Positions 1 to 8,618 are shown, counted from the first letter of the stretch. The stretch is DNA of 64,000 bases from JAPHSX01 sp041554195 (GCA_041554195.1 JBFFMJ010000003.1:124001-188000); one strand, 5' to 3'. Numbers and translations are program-made. Notes: generated from the sequence alone by a model not told the origin.

Positions 1-234
1 GCTGGGTATCTCATGTTCGGCGAGGAAGGCCATCAGATCGAGAAAATAGACCAGTTCCTCGGCACTATGGTTCTCGAACAGGGTAAGCACCATGTGCTGA
101 TCACGGGTGGTGACGAAGTAGTTGGTGTTTTCGATACCGGCGCTAATGCCTTCAAAATCGACCAGTTCGCCAAGCGAATAGTTTTGCAGGAAGGCCTCAA
201 GCTCATCCCTTGCCACCGGGGTGTAAACAGACAT
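1..234 (-). CDS. thrB: Homoserine kinase (ThrB, APH-fold type), N-terminal part, cut by window edge
   Basis: The first 78 codons read leftward from the ATG at 234 and run off the window. The N-terminus (MSVYTPVARDELEAF, then GISAGIENTNYFV and LTLFE) matches the aminoglycoside-phosphotransferase-fold homoserine kinase of proteobacteria. That enzyme phosphorylates homoserine with ATP in the cytoplasm on the way to threonine. The DUF2782 gene lies 99 bases upstream in the same orientation, the usual gammaproteobacterial arrangement. The kinase core is outside the window, so only the family is assigned. Confidence 0.85.
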   Translation of the reverse strand, partial: MSVYTPVARDELEAFLQNYSLGELVDFEGISAGIENTNYFVTTRDQHMVLTLFENHSAEELVYFLDLMAFLAEHEIPS

Positions 235-333
235 GGGTACGTATCGCGTTATTGATTTGTCGTGATCTTATCCGCCTGGGCGGCGGAAAGACATAGCTTG
301 ATTGAAAAAATTTGGCCGCTGACTACTTGGTTA

Positions 334-675
334 TCACCAGGTGAAGATGCGCCACTTCACCACCTCGGGGTCATCCAGTGAGTTGCGGCGGGTCTCCAGT
401 GAACCATCGCCATCGCTATCGACCAGATAGTAGGGCAGCCCCTTGCTGGGGGTGATCTTGATCATGTAGAGCTGACCGTTCATGCGGTACTCCTCCACCA
501 CCTCTTTGCCACGTTTCTTGATCGTGACCTGTGGTTCCCCCTCCTCAGCCGCCTGACCATAGACATCCTCACTGGGCAGCGGTGGCGGCGGCGGGGCGTC
601 GGCAAGATTCTCCTCGGCCATTGCCAGGGAAGCAAACAGGGCGAGAAGCAGGGGCAAGGCAGATAGGGCGCGCAT
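334..675 (-). CDS. DUF2782 family secreted protein
   Basis: This 113-aa protein begins with a clear Sec signal peptide (hydrophobic residues 5-19, cleavage near AMA-EEN). A proline-rich linker (PPPPPLP) follows, then a conserved C-terminal domain with VTIKKRGKEVVEEYR, YMIKITPSKGLPYYLVD and a terminal VVKWRIFTW. This is the DUF2782 family, whose function is unknown; a periplasmic location is inferred from the signal. In Pseudomonas and relatives the gene lies between thrB and polA. Here thrB is adjacent, but the polA side is replaced by the cytochrome island. Confidence 0.85.
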   Translation of the reverse strand: MRALSALPLLLALFASLAMAEENLADAPPPPPLPSEDVYGQAAEEGEPQVTIKKRGKEVVEEYRMNGQLYMIKITPSKGLPYYLVDSDGDGSLETRRNSLDDPEVVKWRIFTW

Positions 676-747
676 AGGTCTCTCTTATTAGGTAGCTTAT
701 TGGTGATCAGTTCTGTTCATTATACGACGGATTTGTGCCACTGTTGC

Positions 748-1680
748 TCAATCCATGAGTGGATGAAAGGCACGATGGATATAGGCGATGATCGCCGCGA
801 TCTCCTCCCCCTCTAACACCGACTTCCAGGCCGGCATCGAGGTACCCGGCAAGCCCTCCTCTATCGTCATCTTCAGGCGTGCCCGGGTCATGTTGCGCAT
901 AAATTCGGGCTGGGTGAGGTCTCGGGCGTGGGGCTCCATAAAGGTGCCGATCCAGTTCTTGCCGCTGCCGTCGGCACCGTGACAGAAGGCACAATTGTCC
1001 TGGAACAGGGCCTCGCCATGCTGCTCCACCTCACTCAGATTCTCCAGCAACGGGGCAATATCGTGCTGCGCATAGGGGGTGGCCCCACTCAGCGTATCGG
1101 CAGTGGGGGCCGGATTTTCATCACGATGGGAGTAGTGGCGGCGCGGGTAGGAGACGGCACGTTTGCCCCAAATCTCCCCCTCATCATTGACCCGTGCACG
1201 GTCGTGGCAGCTGATGCAGCTGGTGAGAAACAGCTGCTTGCCGCGCCGCTGTGCGGCTGTCAGTTTGCTATCCGGGGTATCAAGTGCCAGCGTCCCTAGG
1301 GCGAAAGGATAGGCCAGCTGATAACGCTGATGGTCGGGCCAGCCATTTTCAGCGGTGTGATAGCGGGTATTCTCGGCCCCCTGCTCCATAAACTCTCTGC
1401 GGATGAAATCGATCACGCTCTCCTCCTCGTCGTGGCTCAGCATATTGCTGAATGACTTCATCGCGGTGCCGGGACGCCCCTGGCGCACCGCCAACAGCAT
1501 ACGCTCGCGGCTCAATACATCGAGGGGGGTGGTCTGAAAGTTGCGTGGAGGTGGGGTGAGATAGCTGGTGGCGAGGGTTTTCGCGTCACCGGAGTAACCG
1601 TGGCAGTAGTAACAACGAAAGTTGTAGATGCGACGCCCCTGCTCATGGCGGGCCGTCGCCTGTTTACCGCTCGTTACTGT
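748..1680 (-). CDS. Tri-heme c-type cytochrome half, probably the C-terminal part of a frameshift fusion
   Basis: The reading frame is open from just after a TAA at 1717-1719 to 748. It carries three CxxCH motifs (CYYCH near 1595-1610, CISCH, CAFCH) in class I cytochrome c domains, plus a C-terminal MPAWKSVLEGEEIAAIIAYI segment with the usual Met ligand region. No ATG, GTG or TTG precedes the first heme motif; the first such codon, TTG at 1515, would remove CYYCH and leave no signal peptide. An A9 run at 1680-1688 lies at the very end of the upstream cytochrome gene. A -1 slip there joins the frames, giving a roughly 670-aa hexaheme protein. I therefore read this as a fused C-terminal half; a homopolymer error or a genuine mutation would look the same. 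Start uncertain. Confidence 0.75.
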   Translation of the reverse strand, partial: TVTSGKQATARHEQGRRIYNFRCYYCHGYSGDAKTLATSYLTPPPRNFQTTPLDVLSRERMLLAVRQGRPGTAMKSFSNMLSHDEEESVIDFIRREFMEQGAENTRYHTAENGWPDHQRYQLAYPFALGTLALDTPDSKLTAAQRRGKQLFLTSCISCHDRARVNDEGEIWGKRAVSYPRRHYSHRDENPAPTADTLSGATPYAQHDIAPLLENLSEVEQHGEALFQDNCAFCHGADGSGKNWIGTFMEPHARDLTQPEFMRNMTRARLKMTIEEGLPGTSMPAWKSVLEGEEIAAIIAYIHRAFHPLMD

Positions 1681-2762
1681 TTTTTTTTCTCTAATGCGGC
1701 ACTCAGCATGGCGCTCTTATCGCCCTGTATATAGGCACGAAAGACAAACTCAGCGATATCGGCGATCTGCTGATCCGACAACACCTTGCCCCAGGCGGGC
1801 ATCTCGGTACCAAGCTTGCCGTCGCGAATCGCCTTAAACACCGCCTCGCGGTTAAAATTTTGCTGATATTTATCGTCAAAGAAATTGGCGGGTTTAGGGC
1901 GAATAAAGTAGGCACGTGGCCCCTGTCCGTCACCGTTCACGCCATGACAGGTGAAACAGTTGCCCATGTAAAAGTCGCGACCGGTCGCCAGATTGCCACT
2001 CAATTGTTGCGGCATCGGTGCCTTCATATCAACCGGTGTTACTTCTGCCTTTGCAGGCTCTGGCGGTGCCTCCTTGCCGTGGGCATAGGTACCGGACAAT
2101 CCCTTGATCTCCTCTGGCAGAGCCATAAAGGCGAGACGAATGTAATCGACCACATCCCCCATCTGCTGTGCGCTAAGCTGATCCTTAAACGAGGCCATGG
2201 CAGTGCCGGGGCGTCCATGCGTGACCGCATTAAGCATCGTATCGCGACTAAGGGCTCGCCCCCGCTCAGAGGTAAAGTCGCGCGGTTTGACGTTCATCCC
2301 CGCCGTCCAGCGCCCACCGTTACCGTGGTCACCGTGGCAGACGGCGCAATTCTGCGCGTAGAGTAACTTGCCCGGATGGTTTGAAATAGCATTCTGTGGA
2401 TTGATGAAATTTGTCAGCAGGTAGCTCGCCAGCGCCGCGATCTCCGCCTCACTGAGTTGTGACTCCCAGCCAACCATGGCGGTATTTGGCCGCCCTTTGG
2501 CGATCGCATGAATAATACGCTCACGGGTCAACTCGCGTTGTGAGGTGGGCGAACTGAAATCCCGTGGCGCGGGATTGAGAGCCATGTTGGCCTTACTCTT
2601 ACCGTTGCCACGGTCGCCGTGACAAACAGAGCAGTAGTTGTGATACAGCAATGGCGCATTCGGTTTGCCAGCCTCGGCGGCCAGTAATACGGTCGGGATA
2701 CTCAGCAGCGAGACGCTAAGCAGCAGCCCCCGCGTGATGCGATGTAGTGATGTCATGGGCAT
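1674..2762 (-). CDS. Secreted tri-heme class I cytochrome c (N-terminal half of candidate hexaheme fusion)
   Basis: About 362 aa from an ATG at 2762 (a second ATG at 2756 is equally possible; neither has a strong Shine-Dalgarno). A signal peptide covers residues 1-28 (LLLSVSLLSIPTVLLAAE). Three repeated class I cytochrome c domains follow with CSVCH, CAVCH and CFTCH. Each has a downstream GRPNTAMVGW, GRPGTAMASF or LGTEMPAWG segment that supplies the axial Met. The frame closes at CAG TAA after AAA AAA AAA. The periplasmic location and an electron carrier role follow from the motifs; the partner is unknown. The gene is divergent from the penta-heme cytochrome at 2905 and shares a 140-base promoter region with it. 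I rejected the long upstream extension in this frame because it precedes the signal peptide. Confidence 0.85.
   Translation of the reverse strand: MPMTSLHRITRGLLLSVSLLSIPTVLLAAEAGKPNAPLLYHNYCSVCHGDRGNGKSKANMALNPAPRDFSSPTSQRELTRERIIHAIAKGRPNTAMVGWESQLSEAEIAALASYLLTNFINPQNAISNHPGKLLYAQNCAVCHGDHGNGGRWTAGMNVKPRDFTSERGRALSRDTMLNAVTHGRPGTAMASFKDQLSAQQMGDVVDYIRLAFMALPEEIKGLSGTYAHGKEAPPEPAKAEVTPVDMKAPMPQQLSGNLATGRDFYMGNCFTCHGVNGDGQGPRAYFIRPKPANFFDDKYQQNFNREAVFKAIRDGKLGTEMPAWGKVLSDQQIADIAEFVFRAYIQGDKSAMLSAALEKKKQ
1680..1688 (-). other. A9 slippery tract, candidate -1 ribosomal frameshift site
   Basis: On the minus strand the end of the upstream tri-heme gene reads GAG AAA AAA AAA CAG TAA. The heptamer A AAA AAA followed by C allows two AAA-decoding tRNAs to re-pair one base back. 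The next codons would then be ACA GTA ACG, which lead into the start-less cytochrome frame below it. No strong downstream stem-loop or upstream Shine-Dalgarno-like stimulator was obvious by eye. A sequencing or indel error in the run is the main alternative. Confidence 0.5.
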
Positions 2763-2904
2763 AGTTAACCAGTGGCTAGCAAATAGCATTATTATTTGTG
2801 TTGATATAGTATACCAGACTGGATGGAGTCTAAAACGATAATAACCCAAGAGCAGTTGACGCACTAAGCATAAGGACGTGTCTGTCTGAACTGTCATCAC
2901 GGGT

Positions 2905-3714
2905 ATGAGGCATCCGCATTTGCAGATTAAACGGATATCAAGGTATCGCCCATTGGGCGGTCTACTACTGTTTTTATTGTGTCTTCCACTGGCCATATTT
3001 AACACAGTACAGGCCGAGGATAATGCGGCAATTTTATTAAGCGAGATGGATAAAATCCTCGGTTCCAAACACGATCTCACGGCATTAAATAAGCGTGCTG
3101 GTGTTGAGGCCATGGGCGGACTCGCCTTCAGTGACTATGGCAACGCCTGTATCTATTGTCACCTGCCACCAGAACAGGCCGAAGAGGCCGCGCGTCCTGG
3201 ACAAATTGAGGGGTGGAACCGCATCCGACCGATTGAAACGAACTACACCTTATATAGCAGCCCAACCTTTGACTCATCTCCCAAACGCCCTAACGATATC
3301 AGCCTGCTGTGCCTCTCCTGCCACGACGGCACCATGGCGGTTGATCGCATCGTCCATACGCCCAAGACCTGGAACAGTGGTGATGATATGTCACTACACA
3401 TGAGACTCAGCGACGCGGATGACCTGAACAGTTGCGGTAAGTGTCACGACGGCTCAGTCGCCCACGACATACGCCAGAAGGCGATAGGCACTGACCTTAA
3501 AGATGATCACCCTATATCCATACGCTATGCGGGCCTGGACAGGGACATTCCCGGATTTAAAACGGCCGATAGCCCACAGGGCTTTGACAACGGCATCAAG
3601 TTATTCGAGGGCAATATAGAATGTGCCACCTGCCACGATATCCATAATCCTGACTTACCTATGCTGTTACGCACGGACGGGGAGAAACTATGCACCACCT
3701 GCCACAACAATTAA
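2905..3714 (+). CDS. Penta-heme c-type cytochrome (doubled CxxCH type)
   Basis: 269 aa with a signal peptide (a basic start, then LLLFLLCLPLAIFNTVQA). Five CxxCH motifs are visible: CIYCH, CLSCH, CGKCH, CATCH and CTTCH. The segments LLCLSCHDGTMA, DDHPISI and CATCHDIHNP are shared with the 11-heme (18914) and tetraheme (29991) cytochromes in this window, so the three are related doubled-CxxCH proteins. A periplasmic or extracellular electron carrier role is inferred. The gene overlaps the next gene by 25 bases, which implies translational coupling to the NHL lipoprotein. It is divergent from the tri-heme gene at 2762. Confidence 0.88.
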   Translation: MRHPHLQIKRISRYRPLGGLLLFLLCLPLAIFNTVQAEDNAAILLSEMDKILGSKHDLTALNKRAGVEAMGGLAFSDYGNACIYCHLPPEQAEEAARPGQIEGWNRIRPIETNYTLYSSPTFDSSPKRPNDISLLCLSCHDGTMAVDRIVHTPKTWNSGDDMSLHMRLSDADDLNSCGKCHDGSVAHDIRQKAIGTDLKDDHPISIRYAGLDRDIPGFKTADSPQGFDNGIKLFEGNIECATCHDIHNPDLPMLLRTDGEKLCTTCHNN

Positions 3715-4775
3715 AAATCTCTTTCATTAGTTTACTGCCAGCACTGTTGTTATTAGGCGGTTGTGCCGCACCAGTGAAGGAATTTGTCCCCCCCGTCTAT
3801 CCGGCAGCGCCGGAGGTGCCGCGTTACATCTATGAACGCACCCTGATTAGTAGCGGTGATGTGGAGGAGTTGAGCAGCTCCGACAAGTTCAAGGTGTTCG
3901 CGACAGGTCAAAGCAAACGGGTCCATGGCATCGTTAAACCCTATGATGTCGCCGTGCATCAGGGACGTATCTATGTCACCGACACGGTACAGCGCGCGGT
4001 GTTGCTCTTCGACATACCCAACAAGAAATTTACCCTCTTCGGCAATGCGGGCGCAGGAGCCCTCAGCAAACCCATTGGTATCGATGTGTCGAGCGAGGGA
4101 GAGGTCTACGTTGTAGACGGCAGTGCCAAACGCGTAGTGGTGTTCAGTCACGACGGTAAATACCTTCGTGGTTTCGGCACCGAGGAGCAGCTGCAGCGCC
4201 CGTCAGGACTCGCGGTAACCGGTAACAAGGTACTGGTTGTCGATACCGGTGGTATTGATAGTGAGTTGCACCGAGTGCAGGTTTTCGATGGGAAAAGCGG
4301 TGAGCTGCTGCAGACCATCGGCAAACGTGGTGGTGCCGAGGGTGATCTTAACCTGCCGTTGATGGTTGATGTCGATGCCAAGGGGCATAGCTACGTGATC
4401 GACAGTGGCAACTTCCGGGTGCAGCAGTATGACCAGGAGGGTAAATTTGTCTCGGCCTTTGGTAAGGTTGGGGTACGCATGGGTCACTTCTCACGCCCGA
4501 AAGGGATCGCCGTGGATAGCGAAGGAAAGATCTACGTAGTGGATACCTCACACGGCAATTTTCAGCTCTTCAACAACGAAGGCCAACTGTTGATGTTTGT
4601 GGGTAGCCGTGGTGAACGTAACGAGCCCGGCAGATTTGCACTACCTGCGGGCATCGATGTCGATGAGGATGGCCGTGTCTATGTCGTCGATCAATACTTC
4701 GGCAAGGTCGAGGTGTTCCGTCCCTATGCACTGAAAAAAGAGGAGGGTTACGCCGGTGTGAGGCCGAAAAAATAG
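3690..4775 (+). CDS. NHL-repeat beta-propeller lipoprotein
   Basis: 361 aa starting with a lipoprotein signal (LLPALLLLGGC lipobox, Cys near residue 25). A six-bladed NHL-type propeller follows, with recurring units such as GRIYVTDTVQRAVLLFDI, GEVYVVDGSAKRVVVF, GHSYVIDSGNFRVQQY and GRVYVVDQYFGKVEVF. It is membrane-anchored and has no heme motif. The blade YVTD..RQAVLLFDIPN is almost the same in the lipoprotein at 21391, so the two are paralogues in separate operons of the island. NHL propellers are often found beside multiheme cytochromes; a scaffold or assembly role is my inference. It overlaps the penta-heme gene by 25 bases. Confidence 0.85.
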   Translation: MHHLPQQLKISFISLLPALLLLGGCAAPVKEFVPPVYPAAPEVPRYIYERTLISSGDVEELSSSDKFKVFATGQSKRVHGIVKPYDVAVHQGRIYVTDTVQRAVLLFDIPNKKFTLFGNAGAGALSKPIGIDVSSEGEVYVVDGSAKRVVVFSHDGKYLRGFGTEEQLQRPSGLAVTGNKVLVVDTGGIDSELHRVQVFDGKSGELLQTIGKRGGAEGDLNLPLMVDVDAKGHSYVIDSGNFRVQQYDQEGKFVSAFGKVGVRMGHFSRPKGIAVDSEGKIYVVDTSHGNFQLFNNEGQLLMFVGSRGERNEPGRFALPAGIDVDEDGRVYVVDQYFGKVEVFRPYALKKEEGYAGVRPKK

Positions 4776-4800
4776 TCACCACCTTTATCCCGATAAATAA

Positions 4801-4834
4801 AAAAGCCGCGAAGCAGATGCTCCGCGGCTTTTTT
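4801..4834. terminator. Bidirectional intrinsic terminator
   Basis: AAAAGCCGCG (4801-4810) pairs with CGCGGCTTTT (4823-4832), with a 12-base loop and T-runs on both sides. It lies between the convergent NHL lipoprotein gene and the leftward propeller operon, so it can stop transcription from either direction. Confidence 0.88.
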
Positions 4835-4848
4835 GTCGTTACTGCTTT

Positions 4849-6087
4849 TTATTGCAGCGCGATAATACGGGCAACACCACCGTAACTGCCAACCCAGCGG
4901 CTGTTGTCGCTCCCTTCAGCCATCGAGAAGACATTGTCGGAAAAGAGGCCATCACTGGTCGTGTAGACCTTCGATTTACCCTCGCTAAAGGCAACCAGTC
5001 CGCCGCTGGTTCCTGCCCACAGCTGCCCGGCGGCATCAACACGTAACATGAAGATATGATTGGATGGCATGCCATCCTGCACCGTAAAGTTCTTCCACTC
5101 CTGGCCGTCAAAGCGCGCCAGACCGCCGCCCCAGGTACCACACCAGACCACCCCTTCCTTATCCACAGCCATCGAGATGATATAGTTGGGGTTGTAGGCA
5201 ATATCAACATTATCCAGTCCCTGTTCGGTTTTCTGTCTTGCATGGTGGCTGGAGGCCTTGCCCGGATCATTGGTGAACTTGATGTCGCCCTTCACCAGTT
5301 CATACTTTGCGCCCAGGCCATCTTCGTGTTGCCAGTTCTGCCACTTGTCGTCCTTAAAGTGGGCCAGCCCTCCCTCGGTACCGAGCCAGATGGTGCCGTC
5401 CGGGGCCTCGTCCAGGCCATAGACCCAGTCGTTGGGCAGACCGCCGTCGGTGTTCTCGACGGTATAGGTATCCCAGGCGGAGCGATCTTCCAGTTTGCCG
5501 CCGCGAATGCGGTTGGCACCAGACCAGGTGGCGATCCAGACATCGCCATTGCTAGCCTCTAACACCTCATAGACAAAGGCATCGGCCAGGCCGTGGGGGA
5601 CGTTATAGTTAGTCCATTTCTCGGTGGCCGGATCCAGCAGAGAGAGTCCACCGCCATAGGTGCCGATGGCGATTTGCGTGCCCAGCTTTCCGACATAGAA
5701 GACCCCGTTGGACAGCAGGCCGCTACGGTTGTCGTAAAGTTTGTATTCGTCAGTTTTAGTGTCGTAGCGAATGATGCCGCCCGAGGTCCCAACCCACATC
5801 AGGTCGCCATCGGCATAGACGCTCTTGACGTTGCGGTTACCGACACGAAAGTGTGTGAACTTGGCATTCGGATCGGCACCCGCGGTCGTGCTCGGGTGAC
5901 CACTGGGCAAACCGGTTGCGGCTATGGGTGCTGTTGGTGCGGCGGCGGGTGCCGCTGCACTCGGCGCCGTTGCCGGTGCACCGCCATCCCCCTTCTGCCC
6001 CTGTTTACTGCCCAGTGTATAGGCCCCGGCGGCAATGCCGACCGCGGCGACAGCAAGTATTGCCGCCCCTTTCATATCAAGATTCAT
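4849..6087 (-). CDS. Membrane-anchored regulator-propeller-type beta-propeller protein
   Basis: 412 aa from the ATG at 6087, chosen because GGGGGAG stands 6-7 bases upstream; a longer open frame lacks a ribosome site. An N-terminal hydrophobic helix (AAILAVAAVGIAAGAYTLG) is followed by an Ala/Pro linker. Multiple two-component-regulator-propeller blades follow (DLMWVGTSGGIIRYD, DVWIATWSGANRIRG, TIWLGTEGGLAHF, VVWCGTWGGGLARFD, QLWAGTSGGLVAF). These propellers usually form the sensor half of hybrid histidine kinases, but no kinase or other output domain is present here. It is probably periplasmic and anchored. It is the last gene of the leftward operon and a paralogue of its upstream neighbour. 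Confidence 0.82.
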   Translation of the reverse strand: MNLDMKGAAILAVAAVGIAAGAYTLGSKQGQKGDGGAPATAPSAAAPAAAPTAPIAATGLPSGHPSTTAGADPNAKFTHFRVGNRNVKSVYADGDLMWVGTSGGIIRYDTKTDEYKLYDNRSGLLSNGVFYVGKLGTQIAIGTYGGGLSLLDPATEKWTNYNVPHGLADAFVYEVLEASNGDVWIATWSGANRIRGGKLEDRSAWDTYTVENTDGGLPNDWVYGLDEAPDGTIWLGTEGGLAHFKDDKWQNWQHEDGLGAKYELVKGDIKFTNDPGKASSHHARQKTEQGLDNVDIAYNPNYIISMAVDKEGVVWCGTWGGGLARFDGQEWKNFTVQDGMPSNHIFMLRVDAAGQLWAGTSGGLVAFSEGKSKVYTTSDGLFSDNVFSMAEGSDNSRWVGSYGGVARIIALQ

Positions 6088-6116
6088 CGACTCCCCCTTC
6101 TCTATATTTTTATAAA

Positions 6117-7244
6117 TTATCGCTTGCCAAGACGGGCTACGCCGCCTTGCGTGCCAGCCCAAATCTCCCCTGCGGGAGTGAGCTGTATAGCGTAGACATG
6201 GTTCCCCGCCAGTCCCTCTGCAGTAGTAAAGTTTTGCCAGTTGCTACCATCATAGCGCGACAGTCCGCCATCGGTGCCAAACCATAGCGCCCCCTCGTCA
6301 TCGCGCGCGATGCTGTAGACGATGTTTCCCGCCAGCCCGTCACGGGTAGAGAGGTTGTGCCACTGCTCACCATCGTAGCGTGCGACCCCCCCTCCCCAGG
6401 TACCGACCCACACGTGATCCCGGTCATCGACCAGCACCGAGAAAACATAGTTGGGGTTATAGGTGTCAGCGCCCAGTTGCAGGGTGCTCAGGTCATGGCG
6501 CGACCTTGTACCGAGCCCGGTATTGGTGCTCGGTGACAGCGCCTCGGTATTGGCGGCCCCCATCCCATCCTCGTGATTCCACTCCTTCCACTGCTTGCCA
6601 TCGAACATGGAAACCCCACCCTCGGTACCAAACCAGACACGCTGCCGGGAGTCGACATCAAGACCGTAGACCCACTCGTTGATTAGCTCTTTTACGTAGG
6701 TGGTGAACTTCTCGGTTTTCGGGTCATAGCTGTTGGCCCCGGCCCAGGTGCCGATCCAGAGGGTGCCATCGGCCTGCTCGGTAAAGGTGTAGATCCAGTA
6801 GTCGGCCAGGCCGTGCATCGGAAAGAAGGTCTTCCACTGCCCATCACGCAGTCGCGACACGCCGCCGCCGTTAGTGCCGAACCACTTATTACCCTGCGAG
6901 TCGACGAAGATACCGAAGACATATTCGTTGGCCAAGCCATGTTCACGGGTGTAGGTGTTGCGCGGCTGCTGCGTGGTCAGATCGATCTCCATCACCCCGG
7001 CGGAGGTGCCGACCCACAGGGCGTTGTTGGCCGCTTCCAGCGCCAGTGATCGCGCAACTACCGTCTCACCAATATTGAAGGTATCGAGTAGTTTGTATTG
7101 AACCGCTGCAGGGAGGGAAGCCGGTGCAGCGGCAGCAACCTCTGCCTTCTTCTCCACCACGGGGGCCTCGGTGACATCGTCACTGCAGCCCGCCAGCAGG
7201 AGTGTGCTAAGAAGTGCCGCCAGGATTGCTAATCGTTGTTTCAT
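6117..7244 (-). CDS. Regulator-propeller-type beta-propeller lipoprotein
   Basis: 375 aa from the ATG at 7244. The signal sequence ends in the lipobox LLLAGC (Cys about residue 20), so the protein is lipid-anchored. Blades repeat the pattern W-x-G-T-x-G-G-(G)-x-x-R (NKWFGTNGGGVSRLRDGQW, HVWVGTWGGGVARYDGEQW, ALWFGTDGGLSRYDGSNW, EIWAGTQGGVARLGKR), with spacer motifs GLANEYVFGI and GLAGNHVYAI. As with the downstream paralogue, no signalling output domain is attached. It lies in the cytochrome maturation operon, 19 bases after the mono-heme cytochrome gene. Its function is unknown; a periplasmic scaffold or sensor role is inferred. Confidence 0.82.
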   Translation of the reverse strand: MKQRLAILAALLSTLLLAGCSDDVTEAPVVEKKAEVAAAAPASLPAAVQYKLLDTFNIGETVVARSLALEAANNALWVGTSAGVMEIDLTTQQPRNTYTREHGLANEYVFGIFVDSQGNKWFGTNGGGVSRLRDGQWKTFFPMHGLADYWIYTFTEQADGTLWIGTWAGANSYDPKTEKFTTYVKELINEWVYGLDVDSRQRVWFGTEGGVSMFDGKQWKEWNHEDGMGAANTEALSPSTNTGLGTRSRHDLSTLQLGADTYNPNYVFSVLVDDRDHVWVGTWGGGVARYDGEQWHNLSTRDGLAGNIVYSIARDDEGALWFGTDGGLSRYDGSNWQNFTTAEGLAGNHVYAIQLTPAGEIWAGTQGGVARLGKR

Positions 7245-7263
7245 TATAATGACCTTGTATGCC

Positions 7264-7566
7264 CTATTGCAGGGTTCGTATGTAGGTGATGACATCGGCC
7301 AGCTCGTTGTCGGTGAGTAGCCCCTGATAAGCGGGCATCGCCCCTAGCCCCTGTTTGAGGGTATTGCTCAGTATGTGATCCGGCTGTAGCAGCCCTTCAC
7401 CCCGTTTAAAGTTCGGGATCGCGGCCATCTCACCGCTACCATCATTGCCATGACAGCTCAAACAGTGCTGGCCGTAGATGGTGTGTCCGTTAAAGGGATT
7501 CCCTGCCTGCGCACCGATGCTCATACCGAGCAGGCACAGGGCGCTAAGGCGGCTGAAGTGATGCAT
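7264..7566 (-). CDS. Small mono-heme class I cytochrome c
   Basis: 100 aa. The signal peptide ends near AQA-GNP, then comes a single CLSCH heme site (residues about 35-39) followed by GNDGSGE, the usual class I pattern. The axial Met is in LGAMPAYQGLLTDNELADVITYIRTL. It is a periplasmic electron carrier by family. The start ATG overlaps the stop of the TlpA-like gene (TAATG), so the two are translationally coupled. Confidence 0.9.
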   Translation of the reverse strand: MHHFSRLSALCLLGMSIGAQAGNPFNGHTIYGQHCLSCHGNDGSGEMAAIPNFKRGEGLLQPDHILSNTLKQGLGAMPAYQGLLTDNELADVITYIRTLQ

Positions 7567-8108
7567 TACCAGTAGGCCCCTGATTTTGTCGCGACACCGC
7601 TATAGGCCTCATTAAGCACCTTAAGCATCGCTGGGGTGTCCCACTCGTGCTCGCCCATCATGTGACGCACCAGCTTGCCGTCACGACCGATGATGAAGGT
7701 CTCGGGAAAGGCGGTTACCCCAAAGCGGCCCTTTGCCAGCGACATATCGATGTCGATGAATCTGGCCCACTTGATGCCGTACTTGAGCTTGAACTCCTTT
7801 ACCAGGTTGATATCCTCGTCTGTCGAGACGCCAATGAGGGCGTACTTGTCCGGGTCGAGCTTTTGCGACAGACGTTCCAGGCTTGGCATCTCCTTGCGAC
7901 AGGGGGCACACCAGGTGGCCCAGAAGTGCACAATCACCAGTTTGTCCTTAACCGCCGCCAGTTCAAGCTGACTCTGATCAAGCCCCTGAAAGGTGGCATT
8001 TGCGATGCTATCGCCAAGCTTCGGTGGCTCAATCTGAACCGGCTCACCGCAAGCGACCAGCAGCAGGGTAAGCAGTAGCAGGGAGAGGGTGTGCTTAATT
8101 CGATTCAT
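7566..8108 (-). CDS. TlpA/ResA-like thioredoxin lipoprotein
   Basis: 180 aa. The N-terminus has a lipobox (LLLTLLLVAC, Cys about 20). A thioredoxin fold of the TlpA/ResA/CcmG class follows, with active site WATWCAPC near residue 70 and the cis-Pro region GVTAFPETFIIG. Such proteins reduce apocytochrome CxxCH disulfides in the periplasm before heme attachment. That fits the operon, where ResB and CcsA genes lie just upstream and a cytochrome gene just downstream with an overlapping start. Confidence 0.9.
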   Translation of the reverse strand: MNRIKHTLSLLLLTLLLVACGEPVQIEPPKLGDSIANATFQGLDQSQLELAAVKDKLVIVHFWATWCAPCRKEMPSLERLSQKLDPDKYALIGVSTDEDINLVKEFKLKYGIKWARFIDIDMSLAKGRFGVTAFPETFIIGRDGKLVRHMMGEHEWDTPAMLKVLNEAYSGVATKSGAYW

Positions 8109-8117
8109 CGTTAAGTT

Positions 8118-8618
8118 CTACTTGGCGCCGATAAAGGTGAGTTGATGCTCGGGCAGCAGCATCGGGTTAAGGCTGGGGTAGTCACGGAACAGCCAACCCG
8201 CGAAGACCTTGTCGCCATCGCGTTGCCATTCGGCCCACACCGCCGGATTCTTCTCCTCAATGCCCTCGCTGGTAATGGTATTGCCACTAATCAGGAAGGC
8301 GGGTAGATAGTCACGCGCCATCAGGGTGCCGAAGGCGGTCTGCTGCGGCTCACCGTTGAGCGGCAGCTCAATGCTTGTCGCCTCCAAGTTGCCGGGCAGC
8401 TGTACCGTCATCGTCACGCTCTGGTACTTGCCCTGTAACGCCTCAGGCAGAATGACCTGACGCGGCCCTTGGGGCTCAGCAGGCGGCGGATTAGCGACCG
8501 TGTCGTGATCCGCGGGCTTCACCACCGGGCCGAGTTCGACCACCTCCGCCTGCTCGCTACAGGCGAGCAGCAGTGAGGCACTAAGCAGCAGGGTGAGGGG
8601 CTTAACTAACTTGACCAT
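8118..8618 (-). CDS. Hypothetical lipoprotein in cytochrome maturation operon
   Basis: 166 aa from the ATG at 8618 (MVKLVKPLTLLLSASLLLAC), a typical lipoprotein signal with the Cys near residue 20. A Pro-rich linker and a domain with VTMTVQLPGNLEATSIELPL, SGNTITSEGIEEKNPAVWAE and AGWLFRDYPSLNPMLLPEH follow. I do not recognise the family. It overlaps the 3' end of ccsA by 17 bases and is followed by the TlpA gene, so an accessory role in cytochrome maturation is an inference from position only. Confidence 0.72.
   Translation of the reverse strand: MVKLVKPLTLLLSASLLLACSEQAEVVELGPVVKPADHDTVANPPPAEPQGPRQVILPEALQGKYQSVTMTVQLPGNLEATSIELPLNGEPQQTAFGTLMARDYLPAFLISGNTITSEGIEEKNPAVWAEWQRDGDKVFAGWLFRDYPSLNPMLLPEHQLTFIGAK

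Noticed and set aside
2763..3113. Long N-terminal extension of the tri-heme gene frame
   Set aside because: It overlaps the divergent penta-heme gene and precedes a clear signal peptide.
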